This document shows, in pieces, positions 16,672 through 25,560 of a stretch of 64,000 nt of DNA (the stretch's first letter is position 1; each line of letters begins with the position of its first letter). The DNA lies in the NCBI RefSeq assembly GCF_014204835.1, contig NZ_JACHMD010000001.1, positions 558,001 through 622,000 on the forward strand, read 5' to 3'. Origin of the DNA: Microbacterium marinum. GTDB taxonomy: Bacteria; Actinomycetota; Actinomycetes; Actinomycetales; Microbacteriaceae. Under the pieces are notes generated by a model. That model saw nothing but the letters and a program-made list of their open reading frames with translations. It was not told the DNA's origin and searched no databases. The position numbers were made by a program, and so were the translations under genes.

Positions 16672-17202
16672 GTGACGGACGTCGACACGGAGACCAGCGG
16701 AGACCGCGCGAACGCTGCTGGCTACTGGTACGACGAGTCGCCGGGCCAGCGAGATCGCGCTCGTCGCGTGCTCGAGTCCCTTCGCACCTACCGGGCCGCC
16801 GAGACTGCGATGCGGCGGCGCACCCGCGATTCCATGTCGATGGGCGAGAACGAGCTCCTCGCGCTCCGTTTTCTGCTTCGGCAGCCCGATCACACCTCGC
16901 GTCCGTCGGAACTGGTCAAGTACCTCGGCGTGACGTCGGCATCCGTCACGACGATGCTCGACCGGCTCGAGAAGACCGGCCGCGTTCAACGCGTCGCCAA
17001 CCCTTCCGACCGGCGGAGCATCTTCGTGCGGGCGACCCCGCACGCGAACGAGGAAGTCCGCGAGACCCTCGGCAAGATGCACGAGCTCATGTACGGCGTG
17101 GCCGTGGGGCTGACCCCCGAAGCGCAGGAGCACGTCGTCGCCTTCCTGCAAAAGATGGCCGACGCCGTCGACGGTGTCGAGCCCGCGGCATCCGCCGACT
17201 GA
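16672..17202 (+). CDS. MarR-family transcriptional regulator
   Basis: 176 residues, slightly longer than usual because of an acidic N-terminal extension of about 35 residues. The winged helix is clear: SRPSELVKYLGVTSASVTTMLDRLEKTGRVQRVANPSDRRSIFVRATP, with the MarR wing signature DRR. Ligand unknown. GTG 16672 is preceded by a GAGGAGAG ribosome site. A palindrome covers the promoter (16641-16655). It is divergent from the unknown gene at 16195, upstream of nirC, which makes those genes possible targets. Confidence 0.88.
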   Translation: MTDVDTETSGDRANAAGYWYDESPGQRDRARRVLESLRTYRAAETAMRRRTRDSMSMGENELLALRFLLRQPDHTSRPSELVKYLGVTSASVTTMLDRLEKTGRVQRVANPSDRRSIFVRATPHANEEVRETLGKMHELMYGVAVGLTPEAQEHVVAFLQKMADAVDGVEPAASAD

Positions 17203-17276
17203 GGTCGCCCTTATCCGGTGACGCCGCCGGATGCAACAGTTACCACGCGGCGAGTTCGGCACCGCATAGTGGGCCC

Positions 17277-17636
17277 ATGCGACGCATCACCTACGCCGGC
17301 GAGACCGTGATCACGACCGACGACGTGGCCGAGGTCCTCGTCGACCTGACGGCGGCGGTCGCGAGCGCCGGACGTGCGGATGCCGTGGCGATCCCGATCG
17401 TGTTCGAGGGCAGCGACGAGGTGGGCGAGGCGGAACTCGTCATCGGCGTGGGCAACGATGTGCTCTCTGTCCCGGTGCAGTGGACGAAAGAGGAACCCGA
17501 CTTCTCTGAGGCGGCTGCCGGGCTCCGGCAGCACGCGCTCTACCCGAACGAGACCGACACGGTCGCCGACACGAGCTTCGACGACGGTCCCGACATGCAG
17601 TGGGACCCCGACCTGGACGGCTTCGACCGCCGCTGA
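17277..17636 (+). CDS. Small acidic protein of unknown function
   Basis: 119 residues, strongly acidic, especially at the C-terminus (SFDDGPDMQWDPDLDGFDRR). No membrane segment, cysteine cluster or known motif. ATG 17277 has CATAGT exactly 6 nt upstream and no ribosome site, suggesting a leaderless mRNA. It ends 2 bp from the end of the convergent SLC13 permease gene. Coding is supported by third-position GC preference and the promoter spacing; function unknown. Confidence 0.7.
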   Translation: MRRITYAGETVITTDDVAEVLVDLTAAVASAGRADAVAIPIVFEGSDEVGEAELVIGVGNDVLSVPVQWTKEEPDFSEAAAGLRQHALYPNETDTVADTSFDDGPDMQWDPDLDGFDRR

Positions 17637-17638
17637 CG

Positions 17639-19231
17639 TCAGAACGGCCAGATCAGCGGCACGTAGACGACCGCGATGACGACGTACACGACGCTCAGGG
17701 GCAGACCCAACCGCCAGTAGTCCCCGAACCGGTAGCCGCCCGGTTGCATCACCATCAGGTTCACCGGCGTCGCGATCGGGGTGAGGAACGCAGCGGCGCC
17801 CACCACCGCGAGCGCCATCATGAACGGCTGGATGCTCACCTCCAGCGCTGCCGCGAACGAGACGGCGATGGGCGCCATGACGAGCACCGTGGCCACGTTC
17901 GACACGAACTGTCCGAGGACGAGCGTCAGCAGGCAGAGGACGAGCAGCGCGAGGTGTGGCGAGCCACTCCCGGTCACGCCCAGCACTGCCGTCGAGATCA
18001 GGTCGGCCGCGCCGGACGCGACGAACGCGGCAGAGAGCGGGATCATGCCGGCGATCAGCACGACCGTGTTCCACGAGATCGCTCGGAACGCCTGCGGCAC
18101 CGACAGCACCCGCGTCACGAGCAGCGCGCCCGCGGCGCACAGTCCGACGACGACCGGCGGGACCAGCCCGCTCGCGAGCGCGACGACGGCGAGCGCGACG
18201 ATCGCGATCGCTCGACGTGCGCCCCTGCCCATCGGCACCGCGCGTTGCATCGAGCGTGAGGATGCCACGGCGATGACGTCGGGCGACGACGTGTACCGGT
18301 GGAGCGCCTCCCAGTGCCCGTGCACGAGTACGGCGTCGCCCGGCTGCAGGGTGAGCGAACCGGCTGTCGCGCGGCCGTCGTCGACGTGGGGGGAGCGGTC
18401 GCCACGGCGAAGCGCGAGCACGATGAGGTTCTCGTCGCGTGTCGCCATCCCCGGCGACACGGTGCGGCCGATCAGCGTCGAGCGCGGCGCGATGAGCACC
18501 TCGGCGACGCCGTGGTCGCCGTCGATGAGGGCGTCCGCGTCGAGATCGACCCGGTAGTCGGCGCGCCACGAGGCCAGGCTCTCCCCGGGGTCGACGACTG
18601 CCACCTCAAGCCGGTCCGGGGTGCGGTGGGGCAACGAGCGCTCCTGGAGGAGGATGCCGAGGGTCACCGTCGCGAGCACGAGCGGGATGCCGACGAGCGC
18701 GAACTCGAAGTAGCCGAACTCCCGCCCGCCCGCCGCGGCAGCCGCCTCGGAGACGACGATGTTCACGGGCGTGCCCGAGAGGGTCAGCATCGACCCGGCG
18801 CTCGCCGCGAACGCGAGCGGGATGAGGAGCTTCGACGGCACGATCCCAGCGCGGGTGGCGACGATGACGACGACCGGGAGCAGCGCTGCCACCGCACCGT
18901 TGATACTGATGACGGCGGCGAGCAGCGCCGCCGTGAGGCCGATTGTGGTCATCAGGCGCACCCTGCCCGAGACCCGCGGGCCCTGTAGGCGCCGAGCGAT
19001 CCACGCCGTCACCCCGGTGGCATCCAGTGCCTCACTGATCACGAACAGTGCGGCGATGAACAGCACGATCGGGTCGCTGAAGCCGGCGAGGGCGGCGTCG
19101 AGGTCGATGACCCCGGTGGCCCAGAGCAGTAGCGGGACCGCGAGGGCGACGACGACGAGCGGAACCCGGTTCGTCACGAACCCGACGATCGCGAGTGCCA
19201 GCACCGCGAAGGTGACGATCGCGCCGTCCAT
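17639..19231 (-). CDS. SLC13-family permease with TrkA-C regulatory domain
   Basis: 530 residues. Two blocks of membrane helices of the divalent anion/sodium symporter (SLC13/CitMHS-like) type, with the repeated motif SGTPVNIVVSEA (first half) and TPIATPVNLMVMQPGGY (second half). Between them, about residues 240-330, is a soluble TrkA-C (RCK_C) domain (EVLIAPRSTLIGRTV, LTLQPGDAVLVHG). Likely imports a dicarboxylate or sulfate-type anion; substrate not decided. ATG 19231 has an AGGGGAGGG ribosome site. Convergent with the small acidic protein gene. Confidence 0.85.
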   Translation of the reverse strand: MDGAIVTFAVLALAIVGFVTNRVPLVVVALAVPLLLWATGVIDLDAALAGFSDPIVLFIAALFVISEALDATGVTAWIARRLQGPRVSGRVRLMTTIGLTAALLAAVISINGAVAALLPVVVIVATRAGIVPSKLLIPLAFAASAGSMLTLSGTPVNIVVSEAAAAAGGREFGYFEFALVGIPLVLATVTLGILLQERSLPHRTPDRLEVAVVDPGESLASWRADYRVDLDADALIDGDHGVAEVLIAPRSTLIGRTVSPGMATRDENLIVLALRRGDRSPHVDDGRATAGSLTLQPGDAVLVHGHWEALHRYTSSPDVIAVASSRSMQRAVPMGRGARRAIAIVALAVVALASGLVPPVVVGLCAAGALLVTRVLSVPQAFRAISWNTVVLIAGMIPLSAAFVASGAADLISTAVLGVTGSGSPHLALLVLCLLTLVLGQFVSNVATVLVMAPIAVSFAAALEVSIQPFMMALAVVGAAAFLTPIATPVNLMVMQPGGYRFGDYWRLGLPLSVVYVVIAVVYVPLIWPF

Positions 19232-19337
19232 GTCGCCCTCCCCTGCCGTCGGCCGATCCAGCATGTCACGGACTGCGGGCTGCGGATCGAGCCGTGCATG
19301 CGCAGGTCGGCGACGGGTTCGGCGCGAGAATGGCACC

Positions 19338-19856
19338 ATGCCGATCCGTGATGCCCGCCCCGTCGACGCCGAACGCATCGCGGAGATCTACAACGACGCC
19401 GTGCAGCACACCACGGCGATCTGGAACGACGAGACGGTGGATGCCGCGAATCGTCGGGGCTGGATCGCAGATCGGCAGGCGCACGGGTTTCCGGTGATCG
19501 TCGCGGTGGATGCCGACGATGACGTGCTCGGCTATGCCTCGTTCGGCCCGTGGCGGGCCTTCGACGGCTACCGGCACACCGTCGAGCACTCGGTGTACGT
19601 GCGCGGCGATCAGCGCGGCGCGGGCCTCGGCCCGGCGCTCATGGCGGAGCTCGTCGAGCGCGCGCGGCAGCGCGGCACGCACGTGATGGTCGCCGGCATC
19701 GATGCCGAGAACGCGGGCTCGATCCGGCTGCATGAGCGCATGGGCTTCGCCGCGACCGGCACGCTGCGTCAGGTCGGCATGAAGTTCGGGCGGTGGCTCG
19801 ACCTGACGTTCATGCAGCTCGTGCTCGATGATCGTGAGGCGCCGCCGCGGGGGTGA
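19338..19856 (+). CDS. GNAT N-acetyltransferase (phosphinothricin acetyltransferase-like)
   Basis: 172 residues covering the whole GNAT fold: IRDARPVDAERIAEIYNDAV at the start, EHSVYVRGDQRGAGLGPALM as the acetyl-CoA pyrophosphate loop (R/Q-x-x-G-x-G/A), and NAGSIRLHERMGFAATGTLRQVGMKFGRWLD, the C-terminal signature of the PAT/Bar subfamily. It would acetylate a small amine, for example methionine sulfoximine-like compounds or an amino acid. ATG 19338 has GAGAAT 6 nt before it, consistent with a leaderless start. Downstream is a gene-poor stretch to the tRNA. Confidence 0.88.
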   Translation: MPIRDARPVDAERIAEIYNDAVQHTTAIWNDETVDAANRRGWIADRQAHGFPVIVAVDADDDVLGYASFGPWRAFDGYRHTVEHSVYVRGDQRGAGLGPALMAELVERARQRGTHVMVAGIDAENAGSIRLHERMGFAATGTLRQVGMKFGRWLDLTFMQLVLDDREAPPRG

Positions 19857-20038
19857 GTGTGCGCCTCGGGGGGCGTTCGCGTCAGTTGCGCGAACGTCGT
19901 CGACCCGACGCGAAACGTCGCTGGGCGCGATCGGATGCGGCGCATTGTGTCGGCTGGGCGCGCCTCGACGCGCCGGGTGACGCGGCGGTGCGGCCAGTGG
20001 GACCGAGCGTCCACCAGCCGCACCGCGTGCCGGTCGGG
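19857..20038. other. Gene-poor stretch, nothing recognisable
   Basis: First part of the roughly 500-bp gap between the acetyltransferase and the tRNA gene. I see no credible reading frame, hairpin or operator here. The rest of the gap holds the fragment at 20039-20188 and the AT-richer stretch at 20189-20362. Confidence 0.5.
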
Positions 20039-20188
20039 TCAGGCAGCATCCTCCGCAGAAGCGGTCAGCTCGGCGAACTTCGCCTGCATCGTCGGGTTGC
20101 CCTTCGTGAGCTTCTGCACCGTGAGCGCGGTCGCCTTGTCGTTCGCGAGGCGCAGGTTCCGCTCCGAGCCGAGCAGGGCCTCCTTCAC
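20039..20188 (-). pseudogene. C-terminal gene fragment of unknown family
   Basis: A 49-codon reading frame with good codon use, [18 protein letters not shown] at one end and [16 protein letters not shown] before the stop. An in-frame TAG (20189-20191) lies directly upstream of its first GTG and the sequence beyond is not coding, so it looks like the surviving 3' end of a larger gene rather than a functional small gene. It sits between the acetyltransferase and the tRNA-Gly gene, a place where integrative elements insert. I do not recognise the family. Confidence 0.5.
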
Positions 20189-20316
20189 CTAGGAAGACGA
20201 CTTTATGGTTCGCGCGGACGCTCAGCTCGGTCGAGTGCCCGGGTTCGATGTCGGAGCCCCCGACCTAGGCAGAGCGGCGTGAGCGCGACGACGGCTCTCC
20301 AAATTGTTCAGCCACG

Positions 20317-20362
20317 GTGTCACCTAGATCGAGAAAGTGACATCTTGCGCGAGAAGTCACAG
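20317..20362. repeat. Short repeats abutting the tRNA 3' end, possible transposon or island terminus
   Basis: Within 46 bp the words TGTCAC, GTGACA and GTCACA occur in turn, with two similar blocks CGAGAAAGTGACATC and CGAGAAGTCACAGTG. The stretch is lower in GC than its surroundings and ends exactly at the CCA end of the tRNA gene. Multiple short subterminal repeats are typical of transposon ends such as IS21-like elements, but no transposase is present; the assignment is weak. Confidence 0.35.
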
Positions 20363-20436
20363 TGGAGGGGCTGACGGGAATCGAACCCGCGCTATCTGCT
20401 TGGGAAGCAGATGTTCTGCCATTGAACTACAGCCCC
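20363..20436 (-). tRNA. tRNA-Gly (anticodon CCC)
   Basis: 74 nt including an encoded CCA. On the minus strand the acceptor GGGGCTG pairs with the 3' CAGCCCC; the anticodon stem TCTGC/GCAGA holds the loop TTCCCAA, giving anticodon CCC at positions 34-36, which reads GGG. The T-arm has GGTTCGATTCC. No Shine-Dalgarno gene is near; a transposon-like terminus abuts the 3' end. Confidence 0.95.
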
Positions 20437-20468
20437 ATGCACCCGAAGGTGCCCGGTCAGCTTAGCAA

Positions 20469-20520
20469 AGCGGCATCCGCTCGCCGCACGTCGTGCTGGA
20501 GACGGTGAGTGGATGCCGCT
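20469..20520. terminator. Inverted GGATGCCGCT repeat downstream of the small membrane protein gene
   Basis: Perfect 10-bp arms AGCGGCATCC (20469-20478) and GGATGCCGCT (20511-20520) around a 32-nt loop, between the minus-strand gene ending at 20530 and the tRNA. Probably ends that gene's transcript; the long loop lowers confidence. Confidence 0.45.
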
Positions 20521-20529
20521 GCGCCGGGG

Positions 20530-20841
20530 TCAGGCGGAAGGTGCGGCCGGCCCGGATGCCGGAGGCGGCGTCGGACCGCCGGTGGTCGGTCCACCGTGCG
20601 CCGGGCCGCCGGGCTGGCCGGGGCCGCTCGGGTAGGGCGGCTGAGCGCCGGGGCGGTAGGTCGGCGGGAACTGCGTGCCGCTCTCCTTCATCGCGAGGAG
20701 CACGCCGTTCTTCACAGCCGTGCGCTGGATCAGGTAGCCGATCCAGATCGCCAGAGCGAGGATGCCGAGGTAGATCACACCGAAGAGGATGAAGAGGCCG
20801 ATGCCCAGTCCCGCGGCGGCCCCCGAGTAATCGTTGTCCAT
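20530..20841 (-). CDS. Small membrane protein with Pro/Gly-rich tail
   Basis: 103 residues. A short N-terminus (MDNDYSGAAAG) leads into a hydrophobic span at about residues 10-38, then a positively charged patch and a Pro/Gly-rich cytoplasmic tail ending PASGPAAPSA. This is a common type of small actinobacterial envelope protein of unknown role. ATG 20841 has TATCGT 7 nt upstream and no ribosome site, again fitting leaderless transcription. Longer upstream extension of the frame is rejected. Confidence 0.75.
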   Translation of the reverse strand: MDNDYSGAAAGLGIGLFILFGVIYLGILALAIWIGYLIQRTAVKNGVLLAMKESGTQFPPTYRPGAQPPYPSGPGQPGGPAHGGPTTGGPTPPPASGPAAPSA

Positions 20842-20928
20842 GGGTGGCACGATAACGACCGAGCGCACGGTGGCGGAAGGTGTAGCGCTCCCCATTGCGA
20901 CGGAATAAGCGTGCTCAGTCGGCCGGGG

Positions 20929-20980
20929 AGGCTGGCCGCGTGCTGCTCGAGTCGGCCAGTAGGCTGGCCGCGTGCTGCTC
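20929..20980. repeat. 20-bp direct repeat over the dcd promoter and start codon
   Basis: AGGCTGGCCGCGTGCTGCTC occurs at 20929-20948 and again at 20961-20980, 32 bp apart. The second copy carries the -10 TAGGCT and the GTG start of dcd; in the first copy the -10 would read GAGGCT, and its GTG is out of frame. Confidence 0.85.
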
Positions 20981-21577
20981 AGCGACCGCGACATCCGCTC
21001 CGACATCGACGCCGGCCGGATCGGCCTCGACCCGTGGGATCCCGCGATGGTCCAGCCTTCCAGCGTCGACGTTCGGCTCGACCGCTACTTCCGGCTGTTC
21101 GACAACCACAAGTACCCGTTCATCGACCCGTCGGAGGATCAGCCCGAGCTGACACGTCTGATCGAGGTCGACCCGGACGAGCCCTTCATCCTGCACCCGG
21201 GGGAGTTCGCCCTGGGCGCGACGTTCGAGCAGATCACCCTTCCCGACGACGTCGCGGCTCGCCTGGAGGGCAAGAGTTCCCTCGGCCGTCTCGGGCTCAT
21301 CACCCACTCGACCGCGGGATTCATCGACCCCGGGTTCTCGGGCCACGTGACCCTCGAGCTCGCGAACGTCGCGACCCTGCCGATCAAGCTCTGGCCCGGT
21401 ATGAAGATCGGCCAGTTCTGCTTCTTCCGGCTGACCTCGCCCGCCGAGAACCCCTACGGCACCGGCCCGTACAAGAACCGGTACCAGGGCCAGCGGGGCC
21501 CGACGGCATCCCGCTCGTTCCTGAACTTCCACCGCACCGACGTCGGGACGACCGACGCCGGTGCGAAGGGGAACTGA
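20972..21577 (+). CDS. dcd: dCTP deaminase (actinobacterial, probably dUMP-forming)
   Basis: 201 residues, very close in pattern to the Mycobacterium tuberculosis enzyme, which makes dUMP directly from dCTP. Conserved segments are [51 protein letters not shown] (catalytic Glu in the last part) and the C-terminal [12 protein letters not shown] lid. GTG 20972 has TAGGCT exactly 6 nt upstream (20960-20965). The promoter/start region is partly duplicated 32 bp upstream (20929-20948). The gene feeds thymidylate synthesis in the cytoplasm and stands alone. Confidence 0.95.
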   Translation: MLLSDRDIRSDIDAGRIGLDPWDPAMVQPSSVDVRLDRYFRLFDNHKYPFIDPSEDQPELTRLIEVDPDEPFILHPGEFALGATFEQITLPDDVAARLEGKSSLGRLGLITHSTAGFIDPGFSGHVTLELANVATLPIKLWPGMKIGQFCFFRLTSPAENPYGTGPYKNRYQGQRGPTASRSFLNFHRTDVGTTDAGAKGN

Positions 21578-21667
21578 CAGGGCTCAGTCGCGCACGATGG
21601 CCTACCACAGGCTCCCGCGGCGTCGCCACGGGTGGCCGGATGCCGCGGGGTTTGCCAACCTGGAACA

Positions 21668-23377
21668 GTGAGCACCGAAACGTCGTCCTCCGACTCCCCC
21701 ACGCGTGCGGACCGTTTCGGTCAGATGAGCACGATCGCCCGATGGGTCTTCTGGCCCGCGGCGGGCGTGATTCTCGCCTTCAGCTTGTTCGCGATCGTCT
21801 TCCCGGCTTCCGCAGAGGCCTTCTTCGGGGCGATCCAGACCTCGATCGTCAACGCGTTCAACTGGTACTACGTGCTCATCGCCGCATTCTTCGTGGCGTT
21901 CGCGGTCTACATCGGGTTCAGCCGGTTCGGTGACATCAAGCTCGGCAAAGACGATGACAAGCCGGAGTTCTCGCTCGGCGCCTGGTTTTCCCTCCTCTTC
22001 GCGGCCGGCATGGGTATCGGCCTCGTCTTCTACGGCGTGAGTGAGCCACTCAGCCACTTCGTGAACCCGCGCCCCGGCGTCGAAGGCACGCCCGCGCAGC
22101 TCGCGCAGGGGGCGCTCACCCAGACGTACCTCCACTGGGGGGTGCAGGCGTGGGCGATGTACGTCGTTGTCGGTGTCGCGCTCGCGTATGCCATCCACCG
22201 TCGCGGCCGCCCCATCTCCATCCGCTGGACGCTCGAGCCCCTGCTTGGCAAGCGCGTCCGCGGCGCGACCGGCAACGTCATCGATGCCGTCGCGCTCGTC
22301 GGCACCGTGTTCGGCGTCGCGACGTCGCTCGGTCTCGGGGTCACGCAGATCGGCTCGGGGCTGTCGGCCATCGGCGTGCCGGAGCTGAACGAGGTGGGCC
22401 AGATCGGGCTCATCTTCGTGATCTCGCTGTTCGTGCTGGCATCCGTCATCTCGGGTGTCACGAAGGGCATGAAGTGGCTCTCGAGCTTCAACCTCATCCT
22501 CGCGGGACTCCTGCTGGTCTTCCTGCTCGTCGTCGGCAACACCGAGTACCTGCTGCGCGAGTGGGTGCAGTCGATCGGTGCGTACATCCAGAACTTCGTC
22601 GGCCTCTCGTTCACCGTGAGCGCGTTCCAGGGCAGCGCCGGCGAGGAGTGGCAGGCGTCGTGGACCTCGTTCTACTGGGGCTGGTGGATCTCGTGGGCGC
22701 CCTTCGTCGGCATCTTCATCGCGCGCGTCAGCAAGGGGCGCACGGTTCGCCAGTTCGTCGCCGGCGTGCTGCTGGTCCCGACGCTCGTCGGCATCCTCTG
22801 GTTCGCCGTCCTCGGCGGCTCGGCGCTGCTGCTCGAACTCACCGAGCCGGGTTCGATGCTCACGCCCGACGGCGAGGTCGACCTGCAGGGTGCGCTGTTC
22901 CAGCTCTTCGCCAACCTCCCGGCGGGCATGGTGCTCACGGTCGGCGCGATCATCCTCATCGCGGTGTTCTTCATCACGTCGGCGGACTCCGGTGCCCTCG
23001 TCATGGGGATGATCGCGACCGGCGGTAACCCCGAGCCGCGCCGTTGGGTGCGCGTCTTCTTCGTGGCGCTCACCGCCGTGCTCGCCAGTGCGTTGTTGCT
23101 CGCGGGCGGCCTCACCGCACTGCAGACCGCCGCAATCCTCATCGCATTGCCGTTCTCGGTCGTGATGCTGCTGATGTGCTGGTCGACGGTGCTCGCGTTC
23201 CAGCGAGAGCGGGCCGCGTACGCCCGGGCGGAACGCAAGCAGTTCGTTGCTGACATCGGCGACCACTACGGCCTCGAGGTCGAGGAGCCCAACGAGCGCG
23301 GCATCCGATTCCCCGCTTTCCGGCGACGCCCCGCCGCGAGCCGCGTCGCCGTCGACGACCCACCCCTGCAGGAATAG
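21668..23377 (+). CDS. BCCT-family osmolyte transporter
   Basis: 569 residues, twelve membrane helices. The diagnostic glycine-rich stretch AAGMGIGLVFYGVSEP in TM3 and the aromatic TM8 region SWTSFYWGWWISWAPFVGIFIARVSKGRT are present; GMGIG is the form found in Na+-coupled betaine carriers such as BetP. It would import glycine betaine, choline or a related compound under osmotic stress. The C-terminus is short and charged, with no long osmosensing helix as in BetP, although the last 60 residues contain many Arg and Glu. GTG 21668 has CAACCT 6 nt before it. Confidence 0.92.
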   Translation: MSTETSSSDSPTRADRFGQMSTIARWVFWPAAGVILAFSLFAIVFPASAEAFFGAIQTSIVNAFNWYYVLIAAFFVAFAVYIGFSRFGDIKLGKDDDKPEFSLGAWFSLLFAAGMGIGLVFYGVSEPLSHFVNPRPGVEGTPAQLAQGALTQTYLHWGVQAWAMYVVVGVALAYAIHRRGRPISIRWTLEPLLGKRVRGATGNVIDAVALVGTVFGVATSLGLGVTQIGSGLSAIGVPELNEVGQIGLIFVISLFVLASVISGVTKGMKWLSSFNLILAGLLLVFLLVVGNTEYLLREWVQSIGAYIQNFVGLSFTVSAFQGSAGEEWQASWTSFYWGWWISWAPFVGIFIARVSKGRTVRQFVAGVLLVPTLVGILWFAVLGGSALLLELTEPGSMLTPDGEVDLQGALFQLFANLPAGMVLTVGAIILIAVFFITSADSGALVMGMIATGGNPEPRRWVRVFFVALTAVLASALLLAGGLTALQTAAILIALPFSVVMLLMCWSTVLAFQRERAAYARAERKQFVADIGDHYGLEVEEPNERGIRFPAFRRRPAASRVAVDDPPLQE

Positions 23378-23405
23378 CGCCGTCCCGGCGGCGTTGCACC
23401 CCCGC

Positions 23406-24041
23406 ATGACACGTGTGGGAATCATCGGAGCAGGACACATCGGTTCGACACTCGCCCGCGGGCTCGTCGCTCGCGGCTACGAGGTCGCGATCAGCAACTC
23501 GCGCGGACCCGAGACGCTCGGCGACCTCGTTGCAGAGCTGGGCTCGTCGGCGCAGGCGGCGACGGCGACGGATGCCGCGGCGTTCGGCGACTGGGTCATC
23601 GTGACCGTGCCGCTGAAGGCGATCGACCAGCTCCCCGCCGAGCAGCTCGCCGGCAAGACCGTCGTCGACACGAACAACTACTACTGGGAGCGCGACGGCC
23701 GCATCGCCGCACTCGACGAGAAGCAGACGACCACCTCGCAGCTGCTGCAGGAGCGCCTGCCCGAGTCGACCGTGGTGAAGGGCTTCAACCACATCATGGC
23801 GTCGCAGATCCTGACCGACGGCCGTCCCGCCGGCACCGACGGGCGGCGTGCACTCGCAACCGCGAGCGACTCCGACGAGGCCGTGGCCTTCATCACGGCG
23901 CTGTACGACGAGTTCGGCTATGACACCGTGAACATCGGCCCGCTGCAGGACAGCTGGCGCGTCGAACGCGACCAGCCGGCGTACGTGATCCACCAGACCG
24001 CCGACGAGCTGCGCGCGAACCTGGCCCGCGCCGAGCGCTGA
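23406..24041 (+). CDS. F420/NADP-oxidoreductase-like dinucleotide-binding protein
   Basis: 211 residues of the COG2085 type. A Rossmann nucleotide motif GIIGAGHIGSTLARGL starts at residue 5, followed by SNSRGPETL, the usual NADP-phosphate contact region, and VIVTVPLKAI. Relatives include F420:NADP oxidoreductases and YbaS/FNO-like reductases; whether this one uses F420 cannot be seen. It follows the BCCT gene by 28 bp and may be cotranscribed. The terminator at 24048-24076 closes the unit. Confidence 0.85.
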   Translation: MTRVGIIGAGHIGSTLARGLVARGYEVAISNSRGPETLGDLVAELGSSAQAATATDAAAFGDWVIVTVPLKAIDQLPAEQLAGKTVVDTNNYYWERDGRIAALDEKQTTTSQLLQERLPESTVVKGFNHIMASQILTDGRPAGTDGRRALATASDSDEAVAFITALYDEFGYDTVNIGPLQDSWRVERDQPAYVIHQTADELRANLARAER

Positions 24042-24047
24042 TCATCG

Positions 24048-24076
24048 CGTGGATGCCGCGGTGCGCGGCATCCACG
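24048..24076. terminator. Bidirectional terminator
   Basis: Perfect 13-bp arms CGTGGATGCCGCG / CGCGGCATCCACG with a 3-nt loop, in the 37-bp gap between the convergent dehydrogenase and UMF1 permease genes. Built from the GGATGCC/GGCATCC pair. Confidence 0.85.
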
Positions 24077-24078
24077 GG

Positions 24079-25515
24079 TCAGGCGGCGCGCTGCGGAGCA
24101 GGTAGCTTCACGAACAGCAGCATGATCAGGCCGATCAGCAGGATCAGGCCGATGCCGAGCACGCCGTAGACGATGCCCCCGAACCACGCGAGGAACAGCG
24201 ACCACGCGAGGGGGGAGAGGAACGACGCGACGCGACCGGTCGTCGCGTAGAGACCGAAGATCTCGCCCTGCGTGCTCTCCGGCGTGAGACGGGTCAGCAG
24301 GCTGCGGCTCGCGGCCTGCGCGGGACCGACGAACGCGCACAGCAGCAGGCCGCAGACCCAGAACACGATCGTGCCGAGGTCGCGCAACGCGAAGACGACG
24401 AAGGCCATCGCCACGAGCCCGGTCAGCGTGATGATGATGAGCCGCCGCGGCCCGATCTTGTCGTCGAGTCGGCCCGCGAGGATCGTCGACACCCCGGCGA
24501 CCAGGTTCGCTGCGAGACCGAACGCGATCACCTCGAGGAACGAGAACCCGAAGCCCTGCGCGGCGAGAACGGCGCCGAAGGCGAAGACGCCGGCGAGGCC
24601 GTCGCGGTAGACGGCGGCGGAGAGCAGGAACCAGAACGTCGGACGGTTGGTTCGGAACAGCCGTTTCAGGTGCTTCGCGAGCACGACGTACGACCGGAAG
24701 AAGCCGACGCGTTCGGTGCCGCCGTACGCGGGTGACTCGGGGACGTTGCGGAAGAGCGGGATCGAGAAGACGATCGTCCACACCGCGCACACCACGGCGA
24801 CGATCTTGTAGGCGAGCGGGTTGTCCTGTCCAAGACCGAACAGAACGGGGATGCAGGCGATCAGCGCGACGACACCACCGATGTACCCGAGACCCCAGCC
24901 CAGGCCCGAGACCCGGCCGACTGTGCGCGGCGTCGACACCTCGGAGAGCATCGCGTAGTAGCTGACGTTGCCGATCTCGGCGATGAGGGCGCCGAACGCG
25001 ACCGCGAGTGCGCCGAACCAGAAGTACTTCGGGTCGGCCTCGACGAAGAACAGCGAGAACTGCGCGAGCGCGACCCCGATCGTCGCGCCGATGATCCACT
25101 TCTTCTTGCTGCCGCGCGCGTCGGCCTGCTGCCCGAGCACCGGCGCCACCAGCAGGATGAGGATGCCGGCGGCGAAGTTCGCCCATCCCCACCACTCCGA
25201 GAGGTCGGTGAGGCCCTGGCAGTACTCGCTGCCGAGGTTCGCCGTCTCGTTGCAGTTCAGGTACGAGCCGTCGGCGAGCTGTCCCGACTCACGCACGGCC
25301 GGGTCGAGGAACTGGCGCGAGGTGAGGTACAGCGCGATCCACACGAACGTGAGGATCACCGTGTTGAAGGGCTGCATTGCCCAGTCCCACATCGCCCACG
25401 AGTAGACGCGCTTCCGGGGGACCGGGCGCTCCTCGAGGTCTTGGAACATCACCGGCAGGGCGCCGCTGTCGGCCGTGGCGGGGACGTCGGGGCGCCCGCC
25501 GTTGGTGCTCGTCAT
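24079..25515 (-). CDS. UMF1-type (Atg22-like) MFS permease
   Basis: 478 residues with twelve membrane segments. It has the family start RVYSWAMWDWAMQPFNTVILTF and the paired motifs GQQADARGSKKKW and LDDKIGPRRL of the two halves. The loop between TM1 and TM2 contains two cysteines (LNCNETANLGSEYC). Members are thought to export amino acids or small metabolites; no substrate can be named. ATG 25515 has TAGGGT 7 nt upstream, a leaderless start. Divergent from dnaK, whose upstream HAIR box is about 45 bp away. Confidence 0.87.
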   Translation of the reverse strand: MTSTNGGRPDVPATADSGALPVMFQDLEERPVPRKRVYSWAMWDWAMQPFNTVILTFVWIALYLTSRQFLDPAVRESGQLADGSYLNCNETANLGSEYCQGLTDLSEWWGWANFAAGILILLVAPVLGQQADARGSKKKWIIGATIGVALAQFSLFFVEADPKYFWFGALAVAFGALIAEIGNVSYYAMLSEVSTPRTVGRVSGLGWGLGYIGGVVALIACIPVLFGLGQDNPLAYKIVAVVCAVWTIVFSIPLFRNVPESPAYGGTERVGFFRSYVVLAKHLKRLFRTNRPTFWFLLSAAVYRDGLAGVFAFGAVLAAQGFGFSFLEVIAFGLAANLVAGVSTILAGRLDDKIGPRRLIIITLTGLVAMAFVVFALRDLGTIVFWVCGLLLCAFVGPAQAASRSLLTRLTPESTQGEIFGLYATTGRVASFLSPLAWSLFLAWFGGIVYGVLGIGLILLIGLIMLLFVKLPAPQRAA

Positions 25516-25560
25516 GTGCCGCACCCTATCGCGCCGCGTCGACGGCGCGGTGTCCGAAAA

